The notes: generated by a model not told the origin, from the letters alone. A stretch of 64,000 bases of DNA from Drosophila persimilis (GCF_003286085.1 NW_020825429.1:1-64000), one strand, 5' to 3'; positions 50,016 through 61,588 are shown, numbered from the stretch's first letter. Numbers and translations: made by a program.

Positions 50016-50861
50016 ATGGCAGAAAAAAGTAAACCCACTCTTGAAGACTTAAAGATTATGCTCAAAAGTAGAGTAAAAAGCATTCACCGCTTAGAGGATC
50101 GATTAGATCAAGGGTCGATTCCTTTGCAATTACCGGAATTACAATGTAGATTAGATTGTTTGAATGCTTCAATTGAAAAGGCTAACCATTTGCAGGAGCA
50201 AATCGAGGATATAACAGGTGATGATGCATATGCAGCCGAGTTGGAAGAGCTGATAATTGTCACCAAAGGTAAGATAATGTCGCTTATCGCCGCCTTTGAT
50301 GCAGCAAGCGAGACGAAGCCAGTGTCTTCTTCAGCCCCAACTCATGCTAGACTTCCGAAATTGGCATTACCCAAATTTAGTGGTAAACACTCGGAATTCA
50401 AAAATTTCATTAGCCTTTTTGAAAGACTAGTCCATAGCGACAACAGCATACCGGTGATCGAAAAATTTAATCATTTGATTTCGTGCCTCTCTGATGAAGC
50501 ATTAGGAACAATAAAGGCGTTCCAAGTCACCGAGGCAAATTATGAAAAGGCCATGGCTGGCCTAAAACGAGTGTATGACAACGATTATTTGATTTTCACG
50601 AATAATATTTCCACATTGTTCAATCTGCCGAGAATGTCGCATCAATCTGCATCATCTCTGAGAACTCTAATCGATACTGTTTTGTCGATTTACGGATCGT
50701 TACTGTCGATCGGAGATGATACAACAATTTCGAATGCAATGCTCATTCATCTCGTTTTAAACAGAGTCGACCCAGTGACGAAACAAAAGTGGGATGAACA
50801 GCTTACTTATGAGAAGTTGCCGCTTTGGTCCGACTTTGAGAAAGTCTTGAATCGTCGATAG
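50016..50861 (+). pseudogene. BEL-2 gag, capsid part
   Basis: 281 residues from ATG 50016 (MAEKSKPTLEDLKIMLKSRV). The N-terminal coiled-coil-like part is followed by the DUF1759 capsid: ARLPKLALPKFSGKHSEFKN, then KFNHLISCLSDEALGTIKAF. The frame ends at a TAG (50859-50861) near the point where BEL-1 continues into RRHQHLSAE, so one small indel separates it from the nucleocapsid. Confidence 0.88.
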
Positions 50862-50911
50862 CCAGCATCTGTCTGCCTGAAGAATCGACCAAGCCAAGGC
50901 AAGACAAAGTC

Positions 50912-51925
50912 ATGCCAAGCAAGCAACATAATCGCAGTTCATTTGCTTGTTCTTCCACTTCCACCAACAGTAGAACTCAGCAAACTTGTAGCTACTGCAA
51001 TTCAGGAGACCATGTAGTGTCAAATTGCCCTTCATTTTCGCGTCTCTCGGTGATGCAAAGGTTTGAGTTTGCTAAGTCGGCATCCCTATGCATTAATTGT
51101 CTGCGAAAAGGCCACGCTGTTGTAAAATGCAAAGCCAATAAATGTCGAGTGTGCAGCCGCTCACATCATACATTATTGCATCGATACACAGTGTCGGCTA
51201 ATAGTCTCGCGTTGCCACCACCCCAAGAGAGTCCTTCTCCTCCATCAAATCAGAATCAACCTTCCACGTCACATGTTTTGCATGCGACAGCGTTGGACAG
51301 GGTAATTCTGGCTACGTCGATCGTAAGCGTCCGAACTAAGAGCGGTGAACACATTCTGGCCAGAGCTCTGCTCGACTCTGGATCACAAACAAATTTCATT
51401 ACCGAGGACCTCGCTAATCGCTTACAGATCCGTAGAGAGGAGTCCTGTATTAACTTGATTGGAATTGGTGAATCTAATTCTCAAGTAAAGGATAAAATAC
51501 ACACAGTGGTGAAGTCGCGAATAAATGGTAGTGAGTTCTCCTTTGATTTTTGGATCCTGAAATCAATTTCAGGTTATCACCCTGACCAGTCAGTGAATGT
51601 GACTGACTGGCGAATCCCAGAGAACCTACCACTGGCAGACCCTTATTTCTACAAGCCACAAAGAATAGATATGTTAATTGGAGCAGAATCGTTCTTTGAA
51701 TTATTAGCTGTTTGTCAAATTAAACAAGGTCCTGACTTTCCAACTCTTCAGAAAACCCTTCTTGGTTGGGTTGTGTCGGGAAAATATGTTTCCAGGAGTT
51801 CTGCTCCTCAAATTACAAACAGTTTGAGTTGCAGTGAAGAGTTGCTAGTATCCATCGATAGGACCTTCAAAAAGTTTTGGTCACTGGAAGAAATGCCATC
51901 TACCAAGAAAATTGGCCACACCTGA
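50912..51925 (+). pseudogene. BEL-2 nucleocapsid and protease
   Basis: 337 residues. Knuckles CSYCNSGDHVVSNC and CINCLRKGHAVVKC, then the third motif CRVCSRSHHTLLH. Protease: HILARALLDSGSQTNFITED (DSG active site) near residue 147. Then the RIDMLIGAESFFELL and TLQKTLLGWVVSGKY blocks of Peptidase_A17. The frame breaks at about 51905 because AAGAAAATTGG appears to have one A too many. Confidence 0.88.
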
Positions 51926-52379
51926 GCACAAGCTATGTGAAGAACACTATCGTAAGACGACTCAGGTACTATCATCAGGTCGGTTCGAAGTAAGGCTCCC
52001 GTTTAAATCAGATCCAAATTGTTTAGGCAACTCCTTTGAGGTTGCGAAACGGCGGTTTTTGTCGCTTGAAAGACGATTGCATCGTGACCCTGAGTTGAAG
52101 AAAATGTACTTGGAATTCATGGAAGAGTACCTCTCCTTAGGTCATATGTCTCCTACTGACAATACGATTCCGTCTACTCCACACTACGTAATCCCTCATC
52201 AGTGTGTTGTGAGGCCCCAAAGTACGTCTAACAAGCTCCGAGTCGTGTTCGATGCTTCGTCTAAGACGTCCTCACAGGTGGCCTTAAATGACATTCTGAT
52301 GGTGGGACCTACCATTCAAGAGGAATTATACTCGACACTGCTCCGTTTCCGTCTGCACAAAGTTTGCCCTGACTGCTGA
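51912..52379 (+). pseudogene. BEL-2 RT N-terminal region
   Basis: FEVRLPFKSDPNCLGNSFEV, then LRVVFDASSKTSSQVALNDI and GPTIQEELYSTLLRFRLHK. It ends when an extra A in CACAAAG (about 52362) shifts the frame; the next frame takes up at DVKKMYRQV. Confidence 0.87.
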
Positions 52380-53256
52380 TGTTAAAAAGATGTATCGCCA
52401 AGTGATGGTGAACGAAGCGGATCGGCAGTTTCAGCTCATAGTGTGGAGAAGAGACCCTTCTGAATCCTTGAGATTATACAAGCTCAACACTGTAACCTAT
52501 GGGACTGGACCAGCCCCATTCTTAGCTATCCGGTGTTTGAAAAGGTTGAGTGAGTCTGCGAAGCTCTCATTCCCTAGAGCTGCTAACGTTATTGGGTCCG
52601 ACTTTTACGTCGATGACTTGTTGACTGGTGCTGCATGCGTAGAGGAGCTAAGGGCAATTAAGTCCGAAGTGTCTCAGGTTCTTCAGACCGCAGGGTTTGA
52701 GTTGACTAAGTGGTTTTCAAACTCACCCGAGATCACCGCATCTGAGAGCACAGCCAAAACCATAACAATCTCGGATTCAGAGTCGACAAAGGCGTTAGGA
52801 ATCTCATGGTTACCTACTGACGATGCCTTTAAGTTCAAAATTGACAATTCAGTTATGGGTCTCCGAGCGACAAAACGGAACATACTATCGGTGACATCAA
52901 AGTTGTTTGACCCCCTTGGTTTATTAAGTCCTATCGTTATAAAAGGCAAGATCCTATTGCAGGAGCTTTGGCTTAACAAACTAGATTGGGATGAGTCGAT
53001 CCCGCTGCATTTGGAAACAGCGTGGAATAAGTTGAAAAATACACTATCTCAATTGGAAGAAATATCCATATCTCGGTTTGTGTATTCCGATCCGATGTCA
53101 CCGGTTCAAATACATGCCTTTGCTGACGCCTCCATGAGAGCGTATGGAGCGTGCGTCTATATACGTAGCAGAACTGCAGAAGGTTTTAAAAGTATCATTG
53201 TTGACTTCGAAATCCAAAGTAGCGCCGCTCAAGACCAAAACGCTCCCAAGGCTTGA
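52380..53256 (+). pseudogene. BEL-2 RT palm, connection and RNase H start
   Basis: MYRQVMVNEADRQFQLIVWR, then YGTGPAPFLAIRCLKRL, the catalytic DFYVDDLLTGAACVEEL (YVDD), LFDPLGLLSPIVIKGKILLQ, and RNase H AFADASMRAYGACVYI with its first Asp. The frame is lost near 53190 in GGTTTTAAAAG (one extra base); coding resumes in the next frame at KVSLLTSKSKVAP. Confidence 0.88.
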
Positions 53257-54793
53257 GTTATGTGCCGCTCACCTTCTCGCAGATCTCTGTCACAGAATCA
53301 AGCCCCTATTAAACGTGCCCATTGAACGAGTCGTTTATTGGTCGGATTCAGAGGTAACTCTCCATTGGATCCGGTCTCATCCATCGTCGTTGTCGACTTT
53401 CGTTTCAAATAGAGTGGCTGAGATTCAAGAGTGGTCAGATGATGCTACGTGGCGGCATGTACCCACGAAACAGAACCCAGCAGATATTGTCTCAAGAGGT
53501 TGTGACGTCGACGAAATCGTTCAGTCAATTTGGTTCGAAGGACCATCATTTCTGAAAGAGGAAGAAGAAAACTGGCCTTTCGAACACTCCGATGATCTTC
53601 AGCTGGAAAAGAGGAAGACTGCGGTCGGGCGGACCGCGGCTGTGCGAAGTTCGGAGCTGTTAGATGTCATCGAGGGATTCTCGTCACACCTCAAACTGCT
53701 TAGAGTGTTTGTGTATGTGTTCCGCTTTATAAGAAAATGTAAAGACCCAAGCCTAAAATTCGTAAAAACTATCTCACCGACCGAATACAATGAAGCCTTT
53801 TATAAAATTGTCGAAATCGTCCAGCATCACGAGTATCAAGGAGAAATCGAAAAGGTTAGGAAAGGATCTACAATTGGTCCTAGTCTTCAGCGGTTGAACC
53901 CATTCATCCATGAAGACACAGGGACTTGGTGTAACTTTTCGTTGTTGCGAGTGGGGGGGCGACTAGCTAAAGCTCCTATATCATACGATGCCAAGTTTCC
54001 TCTGCTTTTGACTAAGCGCTCGCAATTCGTGCGAAGCTATATTCGTCATCTGCACCATTCGAATTTTCATGTCGGCCCACGAGCACTTGTGAGCATCCTT
54101 CGACAGAGCGTGTGTATAGTGAACGCTCAGGAGGTCTGCCGACAGACAGTTCGATCATGTATGCGCTGTTTTAAATGCAAGCCTCGATTGCTGACGCAAC
54201 TCATGGGGAATTTACCCGCAGATCGACTCCGTGCTCTCCGCCCATTTTCAATTTGCGGCGTTGATTTTTGTGGACCAGTGCACACGACATTGAAAATTCG
54301 CGGAAGGCCCCCATACAAGTCATACATTGCGCTTTTTGTTTGTTTTGCGTCCAAGGCGGTTCACCTAGAAATAGTTTCCGATCTAACCTCTGATTGTTTT
54401 TTGTTGGCTTTTCAAAGGTTCGTCGGGCGCCGAGGATATCCCCAAGTCGTTCATTTCGACAACGGGACGAACTTCGTCGGAGCGAGCCGCCATCTCAGCG
54501 CTCTGCGGATCAGGCTCAAGGAGCAAGGAGACGCAATTGGCGACTTCGCGTCAAAGAACGGATGCGAATTTGCGTTCATACCGCCGCGAGTTCCTCACAT
54601 GGGAGGGCTATGGGAGGCAGGTGTAAAAACTGCCAGGAGCCAACTCCTACGGGCGGTAGGCAGCGCGCTCCTAACCGCCGAAGAGCTCGCCACAGTCCTC
54701 GTCGGCATCGAGGCCATAATGAACTCGAGGCCGCTGGGAGCCATCAGCCAAGATCCAAGCGACGGCGAGGCCCTACACCCGGGCACCTGCTGA
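53190..54793 (+). pseudogene. BEL-2 RNase H end and integrase
   Basis: KVAPLKTKTLPRLELCAAHL, VVYWSDSEVTLHWIR (Asp), HVPTKQNPADIVSRGC, then a linker. Zinc finger HHSNFHVGP to CMRCFKCKP (H..H..C..C). The DDE core is VDFCGPVHT, HFDNGTNFVGA and GLWEAGVKT. The frame is open until about 54780, where a C run (CACCCGGGC) seems one base short, giving the false end HPGTC. It is the best preserved integrase of the BEL-1/2 family in the window. Confidence 0.9.
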
Positions 54794-55155
54794 CAGGCGG
54801 GTCGCTCATCGCCCCCCCAGCACTGCGGACTCCGGACCAGGAGAGTCTCAGTTGCTTGCGGCGATGGCGACTTGTCTCGTCAGTCAGGCAAGCGTTTTGG
54901 CAGCGATGGTCCCGCGAATATGTCCTGGGGCTGCAAATTCGGGGCAAATGGCACCAGCAGCAACCGAACCTCGAGGAAGGAGACCTCGTCATCGTGGCCG
55001 AGGACAATCTGCCGCCTCAGGAGTGGCTCGTGGGGAGGGTCATCGCCACGCACGCAGGAGAGGACGGCATGGTCAGGGTCGTCGAAATAAGGACTAGCAC
55101 TGGAGCGGTTTTTCGGCGGCCCATACACAAATTAGCGCCGCTCCCAATGTGTTGA
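54785..55155 (+). pseudogene. BEL-2 integrase C-terminal DUF5641 region
   Basis: Continues in the next frame: GHLLTGGSLIAPPALRTPDQ, then LRRWRLVSSVRQAFWQRWSR and EEGDLVIVAEDNLPPQEWLV, ending HKLAPLPMC at the native TGA (55153-55155), followed by a short G-rich tract before the LTR. Confidence 0.87.
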
Positions 55156-55183
55156 AGCCGATGCAGGCGTTCAACGGGGCCGG

Positions 55184-55494
55184 TGTTGCGTGACCTTCCA
55201 TCCATGGCCACAATTATTAGTTATTGATCTGAATTATGAAGTCTAGTGTAAGTTAGGCTAGGGCAAAGCGGGAGCGCAATAAAAGCTCGCTCTCTCGCTC
55301 TTGGCGAATTCGCCCCGCTTTGCCACCGTAGGATAGCTAGAGTAAGAGATTTGAATTGTGAAGAAAATATAGTTGTTCGCCAACCTTGAAATAGATCGAG
55401 CGTATCAAGTTTTTCGCCCCGCCAAATAAATAATTTAAATTACAGCCACCCAAAGTTTTCGGTAACTGATTAGAAAAACTCTTCTAATTTTTCA
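55184..55494 (+). repeat. BEL-2 3' LTR
   Basis: 311 bp, same termini as the 5' LTR, without the short GAATTAT expansion. Confidence 0.93.
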
Positions 55495-55540
55495 ACACTT
55501 TATGTGACAAGGAGCCATGGAACTGTCAGGCCTTTGGATT

Positions 55541-56098
55541 TTTGGTAAAAGTGGATGTGTGTAACGTCCAGAAGGAATCGATTCCAACCCCATAATGTAT
55601 ATATATTCTTGATCAGCATCAATAGCCGAGTCGATTGATCCATGTCTGTCTGTCCGTCCGTCCGTCTGTCCGTCCCTATCAGCGCCTAGTGCTCAAAGAC
55701 TATAAGAGCTAGAGCAACGATGTTTTGGATCCAGACTTCTCTGATATGTCACTGCTACAAGAATATTTCAAAACTTCGCCCCGCCCACTTCCGCCCGAGG
55801 TGAGAAAACGAGAAAACTAAAAACGCAGAGTCGTAGAGAATGACTATATCTTTTAGACTGCAGAATCTGAACTGGATCGTATTATTATTATAGCCAGCAT
55901 CAAGAAAACAATTTCATTTTTTCACACACGTAGCATTGCAAGCTTTGCTTAGACTAAAACATTAGCGCCTAGATCTCAGAGACTATAAAAGCTAGAGCAA
56001 CCAAATTTGGTAGCCACACTCCTAAGATATCGGCAAGTTTGTTTCAAAATTTCGCCACACCCCCTTCCCTTGGTATTCGCACGGCTGTTAGATGTCTC
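55541..56098 (+). mobile_element. DINE-1/INE-1, left half, split by BEL-3
   Basis: GGTAAAAGTGGATGTGTG, TATATATTCTTGATCAGCAT and the (GTCY)n tract at about 55643-55675, then CGCCCCGCCCACTTCCGCCC and ATCTCAGAGACTATAAAAGC. It ends at ...CTGTTAGATGTCTC just before the BEL-3 LTR. The intervening 55495-55540 is not recognised. Confidence 0.88.
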
Positions 56099-56366
56099 TG
56101 TTCGGGCCATCCGCTGAAGAATAACCGTAACTTTAAGCATTATTATTGTATGAGCAGAGAGAGCCGCCTATGTTGTTAGCTGCAACGCTCTCCCGCTACC
56201 CCTCTGCGCATTGGTTGCATATCGGTCTCGCATAAATTTTATCTGGCCATAGCAAGCGATCGGCTTCCGCTAAGCCACCAAGATTAAATACGAATTATAA
56301 AGTTTAACCCAAATTCTCTTTTCATTTTCAAGCACATAGGTGCCAAAAAAGCTTGTCATCTCAAAC
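56099..56366 (+). repeat. BEL-3 5' LTR, with internal deletion
   Basis: About 268 bp, TGTTCGGGCC to CATCTCAAAC. Relative to the 3' LTR (about 386 bp) roughly 108 bp are missing between two GCTA motifs, a deletion between short direct repeats. Confidence 0.85.
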
Positions 56367-56697
56367 TTTGGTGACCCCGGCGTGATATAAAACCATTGCT
56401 TAATCGCGTTCCGTTAAAACACTTAATAATTATACACTATTTTGTTGTTGGGTAGTTTAACTACCAACAAATACATTTGGGTGCATGTTGAAAAACAGTT
56501 TAAAGTGCAAATTCAGTGAGAGTGCGGCTGGAATATTTATATACAAATTCCGGTACTTTAAGCGTCGAATCTCTCATTCTCTGCGCAGCTGCAGCCGCGG
56601 TTCTTGACTTTTCGTGTTTTGCATTCTCGCGTCTATACATCGTCGCTTAAGCGGTATTTCATTTTCCGTTGTTGTGTCGAATTGCACAACGGTTAAC

Positions 56698-57688
56698 ATG
56701 GACAACGATCCGAATACAGGCGCGGACGGAAATATTGTGGTGGCTGATTCCAGACTGAGTCTGTATAAGCGTAAAAGTCAGTCATTATATGATCGCTTGC
56801 ACAGGCTTGGCGAATCATTCGCGGGGAATAAAATCGATAAGTTGACCGCCGCGGAAGTCGAGGTGCGCCTTGATATGTTGGCAGAAATTCGAGAGGAATT
56901 CAATAAGGCCCATAATGAATTGGAGGCTCTCGATCAAATCGAGATTGGGAGTGAGCTGCGCTAAATCTTCGATACTCTTTTCATATCGTTGAAAGCTGAG
57001 TTGCTGACTGCTGCCCATTCTACGACTCTGCCAAGCCATTCCGGACATAGTACCATCATCATGGCTCACAAGCAGCGACTTCCTGAGCTGAAGGTGCCGA
57101 AGTTTTCTGGTGGATTCGTCGAGTTTTCGGATTTTATGGCAATGTTCAAATCGGCGATTGAAGCGGATGCGGATCTCAGTGACATCGAGAAATTCCAGCA
57201 CATTCGCTCTTGCCTTGCTGATGCGGTTTTGGATTCGGTTCGATCGTTGGAGCTCTCCAGTGCCAATTATCGTGCGGCTCTGGATATACTTAATAAACGC
57301 TGTAATAACAAAAGACTTGTTTTCCAGGCACGCATCAAGAAGATTTTTGGGCTAAAGAGGGTTGACTCGCCTTCTGCTAAAAGGCTTCGAGAGTTTTCGG
57401 ATGCAGTCAATTTACACATGCGAGCGTTGCAGACATTGGGAGCTGCTGAGGAGATTTCAGGATTCATGCTCATCAACATGCTGCTGCAGAAGTTGGATTC
57501 GAAGACGCAAACCAAATGGGAGGAGCACACATCGTCGGATGCTATACCTACCGCAGAGGAATTCTTCGAATTCTTGCAGCAACGCTGCCAGAAAATGGAG
57601 CGATTGGAATATGCTACAGCGACACACGCTAGTAGCGATCAGGTGGGAAAAAACCATTCCTATACGCAGGTTAAGAAAACGTTTGTAG
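56698..57688 (+). pseudogene. BEL-3 gag
   Basis: ATG at 56698 (MDNDPNTGADGNIVVADSRL). The helical N-terminus has LTAAEVEVRLDMLAEIREEF. A single TAA at 56962-56964 interrupts; the same frame goes on. The DUF1759 capsid reads RLPELKVPKFSGGFVEFSDF, then SDIEKFQHIRSCLADAVLDS. The frame then runs into the nucleocapsid. One nonsense change only in this part. Confidence 0.88.
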
Positions 57689-58467
57689 CTTCCAACTCTT
57701 CCGCCGACCCGTCTGTATGCGTCTTTTGCCACTCAGCGGGCCATGGAATATACTCGTGCAAGATATTCGGAAATCTCTCACAGTTTCTGCGCCACAAAGA
57801 AGTGAAGAAGCTTTCCCTATGCTTCAATTGCCTAAAACCGGGGCACCGGCGCGCATGCAATAGTGGAACATGTCGAGTATGCGGCGGTAGGCATCATAGT
57901 TTGTTGCACTTCGATAGTATACAGCCCACAACACAAAGCTGCCCAGGTATTACTCCTCCCGATCTGGCCGTTCAACCGGACACTCTTTCCGTTGCTCAAA
58001 ATTCTGCTGGCAGCTCGCCTCTACCTACGTCTACCTCTCTTGCTGCCCAAGGTCTTCACTCTGATGTCGTGCTTCTGGCTGCAGCCGTGGTTCTCTTGAA
58101 GAATCGGTCTGGCGTTTTAGTTCCTTGTCGTGCCATCTTAGATTCAGGATCGCAGCTGCATCTCGTCACATCCAGGTTCGCCCAGCAGCTTCAGCTTAGG
58201 AGAACTCAATCGTCTGCACTTGTGTCTGGGCTGGGAGATACCAGCGTTTCTACTGAGGGATCCACCATAAGCATTTTTATGCATTCTCGCACGTCCGCTT
58301 ACACAACTACGCTTACTGCTCTCATCGCCCCCACGATTACCGATTCTCAACCAAGTATGACAGTAAATGTATCCGATTGGAGTATTCCATCTAACATTCA
58401 GCTCGCTGATCCTGCATTTTTCAATACTCAACGGGTTGATCTTCTCATTGGCGAGCGTTTTTTATGA
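57689..58467 (+). pseudogene. BEL-3 nucleocapsid and protease
   Basis: Cys/His blocks CVFCHSAGHGIYSC, CFNCLKPGHRRAC and CRVCGGRHHSLLH. Protease start VVLLKNRSGVLVPCRAILDS, then DSGSQLHLVTSRFAQQL (active-site DSG). Ends at the block SDWSIPSNIQLADPAFF and VDLLIGERF. A frameshift in a run of six T (about 58458) gives the stop at 58465-58467. The part from 58089 is repeated at 63131. Confidence 0.87.
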
Positions 58468-59474
58468 TCTCCTCTGCGTAGGGCAGGTCTTCTGCAGAAG
58501 ACCCGGCTTGGGTGGATCGTGTCTGGCGGTGGACAGAAGGTATCAAGCTCGGCGCTTTTGGCCACGTACAGCTGTCCAGATTCGATAGCTGAGATGGAAG
58601 CAAGGTTGGATAAAACTCTTCGTATATTTTGGGAAGTCGAGAATTGTGTGGAGGCTGGGTTGAATACCAAAGAAGAAGACGATTGTGAAGCATATTTCGT
58701 AAACCACCTTTCACGGTTGCCATCCGGGGAGTATGCAGTTCGTCTGCCACTAGATAACAATACTGATCGTTTAGGAGAATCTTATGCTCAGGCTTATCGA
58801 CGGTTCATCAGTCTGGAGCGAAAATTGTAGCGTAATCCTACCTTGAGTATAGGTATTCCGCCTTTATGAGGGAGTACATTGATTTGCATCATATGCACCA
58901 AGTCAACCCTGATTCCCGTAGCCTCTGCAAATATTTCTTGCTTCATCACTGTGTCCTAAAGGAGGACAGTACGACGACAAAACTCCGTGTCGTTTTCGAT
59001 GGATCCGCAGCTACATCAACTGGATATTCTCTAAATGATGTGATGATGACAGGCCCTGTTATTCAGCCGGCATTGGTTAACATATTGATTCGCTTTCGAA
59101 CATATCCAGTCGCTCTCAATGGGGACATTTGTAAAATATACCGCTGCGTACGAGTGTCTCCACCCGACAATTTGTATCTGTGCATCCTATGGCGAGATTC
59201 CATCGAGTCCGAGGTTCAACTCTACACATTAGACACCGTCACATACGGGACGAGGGCTGCATCATTTTTAGCGGTCCGCGCAATGCCCCATCTGGCCATC
59301 GATGAGGGTGAGTCCTACCCTCTTGGCTCAGCTGCTCTGCGGCAGGAGTTTTACGTGGATGACCTTATTTCGGGCGGTAATTCAGTCGCACAGGTCATGG
59401 ACAAGATGCACCAAGCATCAGCTTTACTGTCCCGTGGTAATTTTAGACTTAGGGAACCCCTGAAGATGACATAG
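58468..59474 (+). pseudogene. BEL-3 protease end and reverse transcriptase
   Basis: QKTRLGWIVSGGGQKVSSSA, then AYFVNHLSRLPSGEYAVRLP in one frame (58519-58830) with TAG at 58828-58830. Another frame from about 58866 has LRVVFDGSAATSTGYSLNDV, TVTYGTRAASFLAVRAM and RQEFYVDDLISGGNS (YVDD). It ends at a frameshift near 59465. Confidence 0.85.
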
Positions 59475-59499
59475 AGAAGTTCCTAAAGTTTAATGATGG

Positions 59500-60445
59500 A
59501 AGCGATATAGCCAAAACTCTCGGCTTAGCGTGGGACCCTGCTTCGGATCAGCTGCTTTTTGCCTTGTCCGCACTGGACACAAACTCAAAGCCATCAAAGC
59601 GGCTTTACGATTCTACGACCCTCTTGGATTGATAAATCCAGTCATTGTCAGGCGCAAAATCTTCCTTCAGCAGCTTTGGAGAGAAAATTTGGATTGGGAT
59701 GAAAGCCTACCCTCAGCGTTGCATTCAACTTGGATGGACTTGAGAAATAGTTTGGCAAGCATTTCTAGGATCTCATTTCCTCGCTTGGTTATTCGTTCTA
59801 GTGTGGCTACAGAAGTTCACGGATTCTGTGATGCCAGCTTAGAAGCATATGGCGCTTGCGTGTATGTCGTGTCCAGGGAAGCCCAGTCTTCGAGCCACGT
59901 TTTGTGCTCAAAGTCGCGAGTGACGCCGCTAAAGACTCCATGCCGGACCTCGCGCCTTGCTATCCAAAATTCGGCTGGAATATTGGCCCATTGGAGGGGC
60001 CAATCGTGCGCATCGTTTCTAGGCGCACTAAATCGTTTTACTTCCACTCGAGGAAGGCCAAGTCAAATTTGGTCGGACAATGCGACAAACTTCGTTGGGG
60101 CCAAGAACGATTTCTGGAGCTAAAGAAGCTTGTCTGAGCGCACCGCATATGAAGGAGGTCCATGAATCCTGCTCGGCTGACTCGATCGACTGGCATCTCA
60201 CTCTTTTGCAAGAGCGCGCGAAGTAGCGTACCTCCGCGCAAAACATCTGCAAGAACGATCTCATTCTGGTGAAGGACGAAAATCTTCCTCCAATGCGTTG
60301 GCCACTGTCGTTAAGGGCAAGGACGGAGTGTGTCGCGTCGCTGACCTGAAGACATCCTCAGGAAACATCAGGAGGGCCGTCACTCGGCTATGTTTGCTGC
60401 TCCTTAAGGAATCTGTTGAGAGACTAGCTCCCAACGGGAGGACTA
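59500..60445 (+). pseudogene. BEL-3 RT connection, RNase H start and integrase remnants
   Basis: RFYDPLGLINPVIVRRKIFL and VHGFCDASLEAYGACVYVVS (RNase H Asp) are followed at about 59935 by a deletion. Then comes the integrase piece RPSQIWSDNATNFVGAKNDF (second catalytic Asp), with the zinc finger and first Asp missing. From about 60240, in mixed frames, DGVCRVADLKTSSGNIRRAV is the DUF5641 tail. The 60124-60240 stretch is damaged linker. Confidence 0.8.
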
Positions 60446-60831
60446 TGTTCGGACCAGCCGCTGAAGAATAACCGTAACTTTAAGCATTATTATTGTATGA
60501 GCAGAGAGAGCCGCCTATGTTGTAAAACGTTGACTTTCCGCAGAGCTGCTGCGCTCTCCCGCTAAAGGGGCTCTCTGCCGCCGCCACTTCGGCAATTACT
60601 TTGATCTGCTGCCGCCACCTCGGCAATCACTTTGATCTAACGCCGTCGTCTATTTTTAGTTCTATGCTAACCCCTCTCCGCATTGGTTGCATATCGATCT
60701 CGCATAAATTTTATCTGGCCATAGCAAGCAATCGGCTTGCGCTAAGATTAAATACGAATTATAAAGTTTAACCCAAATTCTCTTTTCATTTTGAAACAAA
60801 TATGTGCCAAAAAAAGCTTGGCATCTCAAAC
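60446..60831 (+). repeat. BEL-3 3' LTR
   Basis: About 386 bp, TGTTCGGACC to CATCTCAAAC. It includes an internal duplication near 60575-60640 (GCCGCCAC...GGCAAT...ACTTTGATCT twice) that is absent from the deleted 5' LTR. Confidence 0.85.
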
Positions 60832-61215
60832 ACTCACTATAAACCGTATATCTGAAAATTTCGCCCCACCACCTTTCGCCCCGACAAAGAACGAAAATCT
60901 GTTGCATCCACAATATTGCAGATTGGAGAAAACTAAAAACGCACAATCATAGAGAATGACCATATCTATCCGGTTGCTGAATCTGGATCAGAGCGGATCG
61001 ATTTTATAGCCAAAAGGCACAATTTAATTTTCAGTGGCTACGCAGCGCCCGACGTCACGCTCAGACGGATTTTCTGTCTCTCTCGCACGCACTCTTTGTC
61101 GTGTCGTTTAATATTAGCGGCGTCTGCCGGAGGAGAGCCATACTGACTTAGTATCGGGTATAACTGTAGAGTTGCGGTGTCCGCAGCAACTCACAACGTT
61201 CCCCCTCGTTTTTGG
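60832..61215 (+). mobile_element. DINE-1/INE-1, right half
   Basis: Continues the copy broken at 56098: ACTATAAACCGTATATCTG, TTCGCCCCACCACCTTTCGC, the AAACTAAAAACGCACAATC tract, and the 3' end TGTCCGCAGCAACTCACAAC to CCCCCTCG. It matches the right half of the copies in array 2. Confidence 0.88.
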
Positions 61216-61588
61216 ACGACCCCTTTGGATCTCTTTAAAACATCCATACGTCTCTTGCTGATTTTGCCGTTCTCCACGCTGCTGTAGGGCGCCAGAACGA
61301 ACGAACCGGATTATTTTATCAATGCTTCTACCTTCAAATGAAAATGAAAAACGATGGGACGACCAAATACGATCAACACCATGGAAAATAGCACTACTAA
61401 ATGCTTCCATTTGAGTTATTGTACGGCTACGAGCCACGTGATGTCCTTAAAAACACATTAATCTTGAACCGAAAAGCTACGAGCAGATGCTGCGACTACA
61501 GTCAACGATCATAGGGCGGCAGCTAAGAAACGTTATGATGCCAGACATTCCAAGCCAACTACATATAGCCATATATAGCATACATATA
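61216..61588 (+). pseudogene. Gypsy integrase fragment left of element F
   Basis: In two frames: ERTNRIILSMLLPSNENEKR with WDDQIRSTPWKIALLN, then PFELLYGYEPRDVLKNTLIL and KKRYDARHSK. This is the C-terminal third of a Gypsy integrase (the region after the catalytic Glu). It ends at 61588 where the element F LTR begins, so element F probably inserted here. Confidence 0.75.

Larger units (their letters stand above)
48783..55494 (+). mobile_element. BEL-2: structurally complete BEL/Pao retrotransposon
   Basis: 6712 bp with LTRs at both ends, PBS, leader, gag, protease, RT, RNase H, integrase, DUF5641 tail and 3' LTR. It is the same family as BEL-1. Five or six frame breaks interrupt gag-pol, at least three of them single-base changes in A or T runs. 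It sits in the RT of element E on the left; on the right (AACACTTTATGTG) the flank is not element E. I see no matching target duplication (ATTTT versus ACACT). Confidence 0.93.
56099..60831 (+). mobile_element. BEL-3: BEL/Pao retrotransposon of a second family, internally deleted
   Basis: 5' LTR, PBS TTTGGTGACCCCGGCGTGAT (56367 on), gag, nucleocapsid, protease, RT, remnants of RNase H and integrase, and 3' LTR. Proteins differ clearly from BEL-1/2. Large deletions removed most of the region between RNase H and the integrase core. The two flanks are the two halves of a DINE-1, so it inserted into DINE-1. From 58089 it belongs to array 3. Confidence 0.9.
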
